Shown: one piece after another, positions 1 to 7,650 of the stretch
Position numbering within the stretch: the stretch's first letter is position 1
Layout of the letters: every line of letters begins with the position of its first letter
DNA from: an uncultured Pelagibacteraceae bacterium
GTDB lineage: Bacteria; Pseudomonadota; Alphaproteobacteria; Pelagibacterales; Pelagibacteraceae
Direction of reading: 5' to 3'
Assembly (NCBI GenBank): GCA_902592675.1
Contig: CACJFJ010000008.1
Location: 1-57,061 of the forward strand
Length of the DNA: 57,061 nt
Notes under the pieces: generated by a model
The model's database searches: none
What the model was told of the DNA's origin: nothing
Seen by the model: the letters and a program-made list of their open reading frames with translations, nothing else
Position numbers and translations under genes: made by a program

Positions 1-368
1 TATTTATCATGACTTGAATATCTGTTGGTATTTCTGTTTTATCAACTTCATACATGTTGTCATATTTTTTATCAATTTTCACTCCATCAGATTTAAGGGA
101 TTCAATCAATATTATGTCTTTTTTAGATAAAATATATTTTTTATTTTTTTTTTATTTTTTTTAAAAAATTATTTAAATCTTTTTCTATTTTTGACTTTGA
201 ATAATCTTGATTAAAATAATTTATTAATTTTGACTGATGTAAAATATCATTATTGAATTTTATCTTTTTGTCTTCTTTATTTTTAATTTGAAGATTGGTG
301 TAGTAGAAGCTTGTTAAATTATCAGGTATTTTTGTGGGATCAATTAGATAGAATGGATGATGATACAA
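1..368 (-). pseudogene. Unrecognised protein fragment, frameshifted and cut by the window edge
   Basis: No function is recognised. The minus strand reads as protein from about 368 (TTG, no ATG available) to a TAA at 143-141, giving 75 residues that end in a lysine-rich tail. Past the stop, the frame shifted by one base stays open to position 1 and reads naturally (it begins KYILSKKD and contains EVDKTEIPTDIQ). Dropping one A from the ten-A run (plus-strand T144-T153) joins the halves. The 5' side stops in frame at 375-377, so the gene also looks truncated at its start. It may be a remnant at the edge of a variable region, or a real gene with a homopolymer sequencing error. Confidence 0.35.
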
Positions 369-457
369 TGTATTTCATAATTAGTACATTGAATCAATTG
401 AATATAGACAAAATTAGAAACAAGATTTTATTAAAAGTTCTTCCTTTAAAAGTTTAA
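287..457 (+). pseudogene. Possible C-terminal remnant of an unrecognised protein upstream of def
   Basis: A 56-codon open stretch follows an in-frame stop at 284 and ends with TAA at 455-457, 23 bases before def. It reads as a plausible soluble protein tail (DRMDDDTMYFIISTLNQL, ending ILLKVLPLKV) and has no convincing start codon of its own: the only in-frame ATGs are at 353 and 368. It overlaps the minus-strand fragment over 287-368, so at most one of the two is likely functional there. It could be the 3' end of a gene that once ran into def. The function is unknown. Confidence 0.25.
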
Positions 458-480
458 AATTTAGTTTATCTATTTATCGA

Positions 481-1005
481 ATGAGCATTAAAGATATAAT
501 AACAGTCCCAAGTGAGACATTGAAAAAAATCTCTGAACCAGTGGAGAAGATTGGTATTAATGAAAAAAAATTAATAAATGATTTATTTGAAACTATGTAC
601 AGTTCAAAAGGAATTGGTTTAGCAGCAGTTCAGGTTGGAATTCTTAAGAGGATTTTGGTAGTTGATGTTTCAACAAAGCAAGAGAAGAAGAACCCAATGA
701 GTTTTATTAATCCAGTAATTAAAAATGTAAGCAAAGAAATGTCTGTATATGAAGAAGGATGTTTGTCTATACCTGATACGTTTATAGAAATTGAAAGACC
801 GAAAACGTGTGAAGTTGAATATGTCAATATTAATGGTAAAAAAGAAATTATAAAATGCGACGGCCTATTGTCAACTTGTCTACAGCATGAAATAAATCAT
901 TTGGATGGAAAATTAATAATTGATAATTTATCAAAATTAAAAAGAGATTTTATAATAAAAAAAATTTCTAAAATAAAAAAAAATCCTGATAGAATAATAG
1001 TTTAA
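481..1005 (+). CDS. def: Peptide deformylase
   Basis: Removes the formyl group from the N-terminal methionine of new proteins, a metal-dependent cytosolic reaction. All three family motifs are visible: GIGLAAVQ (residues 44-51), EGCLS (92-96, with the metal-binding Cys) and HEINH (136-140, two metal His and the catalytic Glu). At 174 residues it has the usual family length. It ends directly against fmt (stop at 1003-1005, next ATG at 1006), so the enzymes that add and remove the formyl group are translated together, followed by truA. The ATG at 481 is the first in frame. Confidence 0.95.
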   Translation: MSIKDIITVPSETLKKISEPVEKIGINEKKLINDLFETMYSSKGIGLAAVQVGILKRILVVDVSTKQEKKNPMSFINPVIKNVSKEMSVYEEGCLSIPDTFIEIERPKTCEVEYVNINGKKEIIKCDGLLSTCLQHEINHLDGKLIIDNLSKLKRDFIIKKISKIKKNPDRIIV

Positions 1006-1938
1006 ATGACAAAAAAGATTATTTTTATGGGTACACCTATGTTTGCAGTACCGATATTTAAATCTTTATATCAAAATGGATTTTCAATTGACTGTGTTTA
1101 TACTCAGCCACCACAAAAGTCACATAGAGGCCAGAAGATTAATAAGTCACCAGTTCAGGGTATATCCGAAACGTTAAATATAAATTTTAGATCTCCTAAT
1201 AGTTTAAAAGATAATAATGAGGAGTATGAATTCTTTAAGTCAATAAATGCAGATCTTGCAGTTGTAGTTGCTTATGGACAAATAATTCCTAAAAAATTTC
1301 TGAGTTTAACTAAAAAAGGTTTCATAAATATCCATGCTTCTATTTTACCAAAATGGAGGGGAGCAGCACCTATACAGAGATCTATAATTAATTTAGATCA
1401 AGAAACTGGAATAAGTATAATGAAAATTAATGAGGAATTAGATAGTGGACCCGTAAGCAATATATATAAAATAAAACTTGATCAAAATTTAAACGCTCAG
1501 GAAATTTCAGAAAAACTCTCACTTTTAGCTGCAGATAAAATTATAGAAAATGTAGAGGACATTCTTGGAGGTCAATCAAAATTTATTGATCAAGATCATT
1601 CGAAAGCAACTTATGCCAAAAAAATTCAAAAAAGTGAAGGGCAAATAAATTGGAATGATGATGCTTCAAAGATTATTGGAAAAATAAATGGTCTTTATCC
1701 CTCACCTGGAGCTTTCTTTAATTTTAGAGGTGAAAGATATAAAATTTTAAAAGCCGAAATCGGAAATGGCACTGGTAAAAATGGTGAAGTTATAGCTGAT
1801 AATCTTGAAATAGTTTGTGGTAATAATAAATCGATAAAAATTATTGAAATCCAAAGAGAGGGAAAAAAAGTACAAAAAGTGGGAGAGTTTGTGCTTGGGT
1901 CTCAAATTAAAAAAGGGTCTATAATATCTAATGTTTAG
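1006..1938 (+). CDS. fmt: Methionyl-tRNA formyltransferase
   Basis: Transfers a formyl group from 10-formyl-tetrahydrofolate to initiator Met-tRNA. The N-terminal formyltransferase domain shows MGTPMFAV (8-15) and the catalytic and folate-binding block with N108, H110 and SILPKWRGAAPIQ (112-124). A C-terminal tRNA-binding domain of about 100 residues follows (GQINWNDDASKIIGKINGLYPSPGA region). Its 310 residues match the family. It abuts def and overlaps truA by 8 bases, indicating one transcript. Confidence 0.95.
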   Translation: MTKKIIFMGTPMFAVPIFKSLYQNGFSIDCVYTQPPQKSHRGQKINKSPVQGISETLNINFRSPNSLKDNNEEYEFFKSINADLAVVVAYGQIIPKKFLSLTKKGFINIHASILPKWRGAAPIQRSIINLDQETGISIMKINEELDSGPVSNIYKIKLDQNLNAQEISEKLSLLAADKIIENVEDILGGQSKFIDQDHSKATYAKKIQKSEGQINWNDDASKIIGKINGLYPSPGAFFNFRGERYKILKAEIGNGTGKNGEVIADNLEIVCGNNKSIKIIEIQREGKKVQKVGEFVLGSQIKKGSIISNV

Positions 1939-2671
1939 GTATCAGATATTAATAGAATATGTTGGGACCAATTTTAGAGGTTGGCAAGTACAAAAAAAAG
2001 GCAAAACTATTCAAGGACTCATACAAGATAAAATTTCAAAACTTTTAAAAGAAAAAATTTATCTTTTAGGAGCAGGTAGACTCGATAAAGGTGTTCATGC
2101 TATTGAACAATCTGCTCATTTTGAATGCAAAGAGAAAATTACAAACTCAACTAAGTTTCTTAAATCATTAAACTATTTTTTGAATAAAGATATGGTTTCA
2201 ATATTAAAAATCAAAAAAAGAGGTAAAAATTTTCATGCAAGATTTTCCGCTAAAATGAGAATATATAGATATGTAATAATGAATCGTCTGAGTAAATCAG
2301 TGTTGGATCAAAATAGAAATTGGCATATTACTAATGAACTAGATTTAGAAATGATGAAAAAAGCGGCTAAAAAATTAGTTGGCACAAATGATTTTTCGAC
2401 TTTTAGAGCATCTAGCTGTAGAGCAAAAAGTCCTATTAAAACTATGAAGTCTGTTAAAATAAAATCAAAAAATGATAAAATAGAAATTGAGTTTCAATCT
2501 CAATCTTTTTTGCAACAACAAGTTCGCTCAATGGTTGGTTGTTTAAAATATGTGGGTGAAAAAAAATGGACATTAAAAAAATTTATTTTTGTGATGAATT
2601 CCAAAAAAAGAGTTTTGTGTGCACCTCCTGCACCTCCAGAGGGGCTTTATTTAGCCAGAGTTATTTATTAA
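1931..2671 (+). CDS. truA: tRNA pseudouridine(38-40) synthase
   Basis: Isomerises uridines 38-40 in the anticodon arm of many tRNAs. The catalytic motif reads GRLDKGVHA (49-57), retaining the nucleophilic Asp52. The family form is usually GRTDAGVHA, so Leu and Lys at two flanking positions are unusual. Further support comes from FHARFSAKMRIYRYV (family FHARFSA..R.Y.Y) and SFLQQQVRSMVG near the C-terminus. The ATG at 1931 overlaps the fmt end by 8 bases. The 3' end converges on, and overlaps by 21 bases, the SET-domain gene on the other strand. Confidence 0.92.
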   Translation: MFRYQILIEYVGTNFRGWQVQKKGKTIQGLIQDKISKLLKEKIYLLGAGRLDKGVHAIEQSAHFECKEKITNSTKFLKSLNYFLNKDMVSILKIKKRGKNFHARFSAKMRIYRYVIMNRLSKSVLDQNRNWHITNELDLEMMKKAAKKLVGTNDFSTFRASSCRAKSPIKTMKSVKIKSKNDKIEIEFQSQSFLQQQVRSMVGCLKYVGEKKWTLKKFIFVMNSKKRVLCAPPAPPEGLYLARVIY

Positions 2672-3142
2672 TTTTTTTTTGTTACTCATTGAAAATTTTT
2701 TATTTATACGCCATCTAGACTCTTCTCTTACAATGTAACCACAGCAGTTTTTTGAGTTACATTTACAAGGAAATTGTTTGTAATCTTTATCAAAGCCAAA
2801 TCCATAATCACAAGTAAACTCCTCTCCTTTTTTGATATCTCGTATTGCTGTAATCCAAACTTTAAGGCCTTTACCATTGTAATCACAGTTATTATCACAA
2901 CTATGATTTACAAGCCCAGCAGTATTCCAAGGAAAATCTCCGTCAAGTGTATATTTTTTATTTAATGTGAATAAGTAAATTGGTTTTTTATTATCAAACT
3001 TTTTTGACTCATCTACCTCTTTATTTGTGATTATCTTACCAACATAGTCAATTATTTTTGTTCCTTCTTTGATATTTTGAGTAGCGTAAAGTCCTCGTCC
3101 TTTATTATCAATTTTAGACTTCTTAATTTTATATAATTTCAT
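2651..3142 (-). CDS. SET-domain protein-lysine methyltransferase with post-SET cysteines
   Basis: A 163-residue SET-domain protein, a fold that transfers methyl groups from S-adenosylmethionine to lysine side chains of proteins. Visible are the N-terminal KGRGLYATQNIKEG, NHSC (79-82, cofactor-binding knot), FTCDYG (109-114, with the active-site Tyr) and a post-SET cluster C126-x-C128-x4-C133, which with the Cys of NHSC would bind zinc. The substrate is not evident; bacterial members have been linked to modification of ribosomal or DNA-binding proteins, but nothing here fixes it. It lies 29 bases downstream of the deacetylase-like gene on the same strand, so the two may share a transcript. Confidence 0.85.
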   Translation of the reverse strand: MKLYKIKKSKIDNKGRGLYATQNIKEGTKIIDYVGKIITNKEVDESKKFDNKKPIYLFTLNKKYTLDGDFPWNTAGLVNHSCDNNCDYNGKGLKVWITAIRDIKKGEEFTCDYGFGFDKDYKQFPCKCNSKNCCGYIVREESRWRINKKFSMSNKKKLINNSG

Positions 3143-3171
3143 GTTAATGATTTACTTTTAGATAGTTTTGA

Positions 3172-4095
3172 TCAATTAAATTCTACAAGAGCATTAATGT
3201 GTTCATTGGCACTTTCAGCTAAAGCATTCAAATCATACCCACCTTCAAGTATAGAAACAACTTTACCCTTAGTAAAATTGTTAGTAGCTTTTAAAGTTCT
3301 TTTGGTTATTTCATAGAAATCCTTTGAACTAAGTTGGAATTGAGCTAATGGATCATCTTTATGTGCATCAAAACCTGCTGAAAATAAAAGAAAATCTGGT
3401 TTATATTCAATCAATCTATCTAAAACTCTGTTGAATGCATTAAAGTATTGCTCTGAGTTTGTGCCAGCAGGCAAAGGTATATTCAAAGAATTGTTATGGT
3501 CACCTTTGTCCTTTTCTGTTCCTCCACCTGGATAAAAAGGATACTGATGAGTAGATATGTATAAGGAATTTTTGTTGTTACGCATTACATCATAATTACC
3601 ATTCCCCCAGTGCACGTCAAAATCCACACAAGCAATTCTCTTATATTTGTATTTACTAATTAAGTAATTAGTAGCTACTCCAGCATTTGATATACAGCAA
3701 AATCCCATTGCTTTATTTTTTTCTGCATGATGTCCAGGAGGTCTTGCGAGACAAAATGCATTTTTAAAACTATTATTCTCTATACCATCTATTGCTCTTA
3801 TAGTTGAGCCAGCAGCATCAAAAACTGCTTTTTGGCTTTGTGGCGATATAACAGTATCGCCGTCTAAAAACTTCAGACCTTTCTGTGGAAAAGAATTTTT
3901 CAAATTATCTATGTACTCTTTAGAATGTGTCATAGATAATATATCATCTGGTACATTATCTGGCTTATCCCATAGAAGATCATCTCTTTTTTCTAACTTT
4001 TCTTTAATAGCAATTACTCTTTTAGGCTGCTCAGGATGACCATCTCCTGTATAATGCTTTTCATATGATTTTGAATTGATAATTGCTGTTTTCAT
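3172..4095 (-). CDS. Histone-deacetylase-family amidohydrolase
   Basis: Zinc amidohydrolase of the arginase/deacetylase fold, which removes acetyl or other acyl groups from lysines or polyamines. The catalytic set looks complete: ARPPGHHAE with His122/His123, DFDVHWGNG with metal ligands Asp160 and His162, SAGFDAHKDDPL with metal ligand Asp243, and LEGGYD with Tyr287. Its 307 residues match the bacterial class. The start codon overlaps the dapE stop (ATGA), placing it at the end of the argB-dapD-dapE transcript. That context suggests a role on small acylated amines or protein acyl-lysine, but the substrate is not determined. A SET-domain gene follows. Confidence 0.9.
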   Translation of the reverse strand: MKTAIINSKSYEKHYTGDGHPEQPKRVIAIKEKLEKRDDLLWDKPDNVPDDILSMTHSKEYIDNLKNSFPQKGLKFLDGDTVISPQSQKAVFDAAGSTIRAIDGIENNSFKNAFCLARPPGHHAEKNKAMGFCCISNAGVATNYLISKYKYKRIACVDFDVHWGNGNYDVMRNNKNSLYISTHQYPFYPGGGTEKDKGDHNNSLNIPLPAGTNSEQYFNAFNRVLDRLIEYKPDFLLFSAGFDAHKDDPLAQFQLSSKDFYEITKRTLKATNNFTKGKVVSILEGGYDLNALAESANEHINALVEFN

Positions 4096-5249
4096 TTAAA
4101 GTAATTTTGTAAAATATTTTCATAAATTTTAGTCAATTTTTTTAAATCGTTTAAAGATACTGATTCATCAATTTTGTGCATATTTTTTCCAACTAGGCCA
4201 AATTCTAAACATGGAGATATTTTTTTTATAAACCTTGCATCAGAAGTTCCCCCAGTTGTTGATAGTTTAGGTTTAATGTTGGTAATTTTTTTTATAACTT
4301 TTTGGATCATTAAAGTTGTACTGTTTGTCCTAGTTAAAAAAGCCTCACCAGACACTTTATAATTAACTTCATAACTTGTTTTATTTTTCTTGCAGATCTT
4401 TTTAAAGATTTTATTAAGCTTTTTCTTTATGGAACTAGAAGAATGTTTATTATTAAATCTTATATTAAAACTAGCTTCTGCTGATTCTGGAATAACGTTA
4501 TCAGCAGTATTACTAATATTAATTTTGGTTACTTCTAAGTTAGTAGGTTGAAAATTTCTTGTACCTTTATCAAATTTGATTTTTTTAAGTTCACTCAGAA
4601 TATTAATAATAGTTGTTGAAGGATTATTTGCTCGATCCGGATAAGCCACATGACCTTGAATTCCTTTGATTACAAGACTTCCCGTTAAGCTACCTCTTCG
4701 TCCTATTTTTATCATTTGTCCAAGCCTGTTTGGATTAGTGGGTTCTCCAACTAAACAAAAATTAATTTTTTCTTTCTTTTTTTTTAAATAATCTACTAAT
4801 TTCTTTGTGCCATTTATTGCATCTCCTTCCTCATCACCAGTGATTAACATACTAATTGATCCATTAAATTTACTATTTTTAGATAAAAAAATACTCAATG
4901 CTGATACAAAAGATGCGATCGAGCCTTTCATATCATTAGCACCTCGTCCAATTAAATAACCTTTTTTTACTGATGGTCTAAAAGGATTTACTGACCAACT
5001 TTTTATGTTCCCAGGAGGAACAACATCTAAATGTCCCGCAAAACAAAAATTCGGTTTGCTGCTACCTAGCTTTGCATATAAGTTTTTGACGGGTTTAAAA
5101 TTTTTTTCTCTAAATTCAATAATCTTTGTTTTGAAACCTAATACTTTTAATTTTCCCTCTAAAAATTTAATTACCCCAGCATCTACTGGTGTTATAGATG
5201 GAAATTTGATTAGCTCTTTAGCTAATTTAACATCATTAAAAATTTTCAT
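4092..5249 (-). CDS. dapE: Succinyl-diaminopimelate desuccinylase
   Basis: Hydrolyses N-succinyl-LL-diaminopimelate to succinate and LL-diaminopimelate in lysine and peptidoglycan synthesis. It is a two-zinc M20 peptidase-type enzyme. Visible are FAGHLDVVPPG (His73, Asp75), GRGANDMKGS (bridging Asp106), the catalytic pair in ITGDEEGDA (about 136-143), and the family-specific GEPT...GRRGSL and TTGGTSDARF blocks. The length of 385 residues is normal. It follows dapD by 4 bases on the same strand and overlaps the next gene by 4. Confidence 0.95.
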   Translation of the reverse strand: MKIFNDVKLAKELIKFPSITPVDAGVIKFLEGKLKVLGFKTKIIEFREKNFKPVKNLYAKLGSSKPNFCFAGHLDVVPPGNIKSWSVNPFRPSVKKGYLIGRGANDMKGSIASFVSALSIFLSKNSKFNGSISMLITGDEEGDAINGTKKLVDYLKKKKEKINFCLVGEPTNPNRLGQMIKIGRRGSLTGSLVIKGIQGHVAYPDRANNPSTTIINILSELKKIKFDKGTRNFQPTNLEVTKINISNTADNVIPESAEASFNIRFNNKHSSSSIKKKLNKIFKKICKKNKTSYEVNYKVSGEAFLTRTNSTTLMIQKVIKKITNIKPKLSTTGGTSDARFIKKISPCLEFGLVGKNMHKIDESVSLNDLKKLTKIYENILQNYFK

Positions 5250-5253
5250 TAAT

Positions 5254-6081
5254 TTATTCTCTTAACAGATCGTTGATTGAAGTTTTTGATCTAGTTTTTT
5301 CATCAACTTGCTTAATAATTACTGCGCAATATAATGCTGCTGCTGAAGAATTATTTTTATCTGGAAGTGACCCAGGTACCACTACAGAGTATGGGGGAAT
5401 TTTACCATAAGTAACTTTGCCAGTTTTTCTATTTACTATTTTAGTTGATTGACCAATATACATTCCCATACTTAAAACCGAACCTTCACCTACAATTACA
5501 CCCTCGACTACTTCAGACATTGCTCCTAAAAATACATTATCTTCAATAATTGTAGGCTGAGCTTGTGCAGGTTCTAATACTCCTCCAACTCCAGATCCAG
5601 CAGAAATATGGCAATTCTTTCCAATCTGACAACAACTACCTGCTCTTGCAAAAGTGTCAATCATTGTTCCGTCATCAATATATGCTCCGATGTTAACATA
5701 ACATGGCATTAGAACAGCGTTCTTTCCAACAAAAGATCCTTTTCTCACAGGTGAGTTAGGAACCATTCGGAAGCCAGCCTTTTCATGATCCTCTTTCGAC
5801 CATCCTGCAGTTTTTCCCTTCAGCAAATGGGATTTATCATACCAACTACTATAAGGCCCATTTAGATTTTCCATAGGATAAATTCTAAAGCTTAACATGA
5901 TTGCTTTTTTTAAGTATTGGTGAGTTATCCATTCACCGTTAATTTTTTCAGCAACACGAGACGTGCCACTGTCCAAATCGTTGATAACTTGATTAATAGC
6001 ATCTTTTAAAGATTGATCTGAATTTTGGTTTACTTGATCTTTGATTTCCCACGCATCATTAATAATTTTTTCTAGAGACAT
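5254..6081 (-). CDS. dapD: Tetrahydrodipicolinate N-succinyltransferase
   Basis: Transfers succinyl from succinyl-CoA to tetrahydrodipicolinate, the step before DapC and DapE in the succinylase route to diaminopimelate. The 275-residue protein shows the left-handed beta-helix hexapeptide pattern (GKNAVLMPCYVNIGAYIDDG, then IDTFARAGSCCQIGKNCHIS and GVLEPAQAQPTIIEDNVFLG) and the N-terminal helical region ending in GRVAEK-type sequence (SRVAEKINGEW). It sits between the HAD gene (3-base gap) and dapE, giving consecutive pathway genes. Confidence 0.95.
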   Translation of the reverse strand: MSLEKIINDAWEIKDQVNQNSDQSLKDAINQVINDLDSGTSRVAEKINGEWITHQYLKKAIMLSFRIYPMENLNGPYSSWYDKSHLLKGKTAGWSKEDHEKAGFRMVPNSPVRKGSFVGKNAVLMPCYVNIGAYIDDGTMIDTFARAGSCCQIGKNCHISAGSGVGGVLEPAQAQPTIIEDNVFLGAMSEVVEGVIVGEGSVLSMGMYIGQSTKIVNRKTGKVTYGKIPPYSVVVPGSLPDKNNSSAAALYCAVIIKQVDEKTRSKTSINDLLRE

Positions 6082-6084
6082 AAT

Positions 6085-6777
6085 TTAATTACTTTTTAAT
6101 AGCCTTATTTCTTTTAGAAATAAAGATAGATTTTCAATTTTGTGGGAAATATATTCTTTATCAGAGTCGATTTTTCCAAAATGCTCATCATTAATTAACC
6201 AAACAGTTGTACATCCTCGTTCATACCCAATACTTAGATTTTTAGCTATATCCTCGATATAAATAGTTTTTTTAGGATTGATTCCAAATTTTTTGACCAT
6301 TAGGTCAAAAGTCTGGGCTTCAGGTTTAGGTATATATTGGGCGTCTTGAATGTCAAAAATTCTTTCTCTTCCAAAAAGGTCATAAATCCCCAGATGTGTT
6401 AAAATATTTTGTGCATGTTCAGCACTCCCATTTGTAAAAATAAATTTTTCCATTTCTAGTTTTTCAAGTTCATTTCTCATAATCTTGTCTTCTTTCATAA
6501 ATGAAAGGTCGATAGTATGTACATATTTTAAAAACTCTTGAGGCGGTATGTCGTGGTGAATCATGAGTCCATTTAAACTTGTATTGTATTTATAGAAATA
6601 ATTAGTTTGAAGTTTTTTAGCCTCCTCATGATTTATTTTTAGTCTGTCAGAAATAAACATGGTCATTCTTTTAGAAACTTGACCAAATACTTTTTCTAAT
6701 GAGTAGTTATTATGTTTCCCATAACAAACACCATCAAGATCTAATAGGAGATATTTCATTTTTTTAATATTTTTCAT
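6085..6777 (-). CDS. HAD-family phosphatase, pyrimidine 5'-nucleotidase-like
   Basis: A 230-residue haloacid-dehalogenase hydrolase. Motif I is LLLDLDGVCYG (nucleophile and acid/base Asp near 13 and 15), motif II is FTNGS, the motif III Lys is in PKPE and motif IV is IEDIAKN. A helical cap lies between motifs I and II, as in the pyrimidine 5'-nucleotidase branch (yeast SDT1-like), which dephosphorylates nucleoside monophosphates. The true substrate cannot be read from sequence. Its ATG overlaps the argB stop (ATGA), and dapD follows after 3 bases. This position between argB and dapD recurs in alphaproteobacteria. Confidence 0.8.
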   Translation of the reverse strand: MKNIKKMKYLLLDLDGVCYGKHNNYSLEKVFGQVSKRMTMFISDRLKINHEEAKKLQTNYFYKYNTSLNGLMIHHDIPPQEFLKYVHTIDLSFMKEDKIMRNELEKLEMEKFIFTNGSAEHAQNILTHLGIYDLFGRERIFDIQDAQYIPKPEAQTFDLMVKKFGINPKKTIYIEDIAKNLSIGYERGCTTVWLINDEHFGKIDSDKEYISHKIENLSLFLKEIRLLKSN

Positions 6778-7622
6778 TTTCTTATTAAAGTCCCAGAACC
6801 TTTATCAGAGAAAATTTCAAATAATATGGAGTGTTCTTTTCTCCCATCAATTATTCCAACTGCAGTAACTCCGTTATTAACAGCATCTAAACAAGTATTT
6901 ATTTTCGGTATCATACCCTCCGTAATGGTTTCATTCTTAACCATTTCTAAAATTTCTGATGAGGAAATTTCCTCTATCAGCTTTTTTTCTTTATCTAAAA
7001 CACCTTCAACATTGGTCATTAAAAGTAACCTTCTCGATTTTAAAGACTTTGCAACAGCCCCTGCAGCTGTATCTCCATTTATATTGTATGTTTGATTGTT
7101 TTTTCCAAGACCTAAAGGAGAAACAATTGGTATCTTTTTTTCATTAATTGTATCAATCAAAAAAGAACTATTTATCTTACTTGGTATTCCCACAAAACCA
7201 AGCTCCTCCGCTTCTGGAACCACTTCTATTACATTTTTATTTTTTGTGTGAATAGAAATAGCCTCAGATCCTTTTTTCAGCAAAGAATTAACAATGTCAT
7301 AATTAAAATCAATTAAAACATTTTCAACTATATTTATAATTTTTTCATCTGTTACCCTTAGACCTCTAATAAACTTAGACTCAATTTTGGATTTTTCTAA
7401 CTCTCTTTTTATTCTTGGACCACCACCATGAACTACCACTATAGATATACCTAGTTTATTCAATATACTGATATCTGATATAAAATTATTAAAAATATTA
7501 CGGTCAATAAATACATTGCCACCATATTTTATTACAATCAATTCGTTTCTATATTTTTCAATATATTTAGATACTTCTTTAATCGGAGGTCCATTCTCTG
7601 GTAATATACTTTTGATGTCCAT
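6774..7622 (-). CDS. argB: Acetylglutamate kinase
   Basis: Phosphorylates N-acetyl-L-glutamate, the second step of arginine synthesis. The amino-acid-kinase fold is shown by VIKYGGN (about 32-37), VVVHGGGPRI, INGDTAAGAVAKSL, LLLMTNVEGVL and GMIPK. Its 282 residues are normal. It is preceded by yidC after 28 bases; in many relatives engB lies between yidC and argB, and there is no room for it here. Three other arginine genes, argD, argF and argJ, are also in this window. Confidence 0.95.
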   Translation of the reverse strand: MDIKSILPENGPPIKEVSKYIEKYRNELIVIKYGGNVFIDRNIFNNFISDISILNKLGISIVVVHGGGPRIKRELEKSKIESKFIRGLRVTDEKIINIVENVLIDFNYDIVNSLLKKGSEAISIHTKNKNVIEVVPEAEELGFVGIPSKINSSFLIDTINEKKIPIVSPLGLGKNNQTYNINGDTAAGAVAKSLKSRRLLLMTNVEGVLDKEKKLIEEISSSEILEMVKNETITEGMIPKINTCLDAVNNGVTAVGIIDGRKEHSILFEIFSDKGSGTLIRK

Positions 7623-7650
7623 TTTTTTAATTCTGATTTAAAATTTGATA

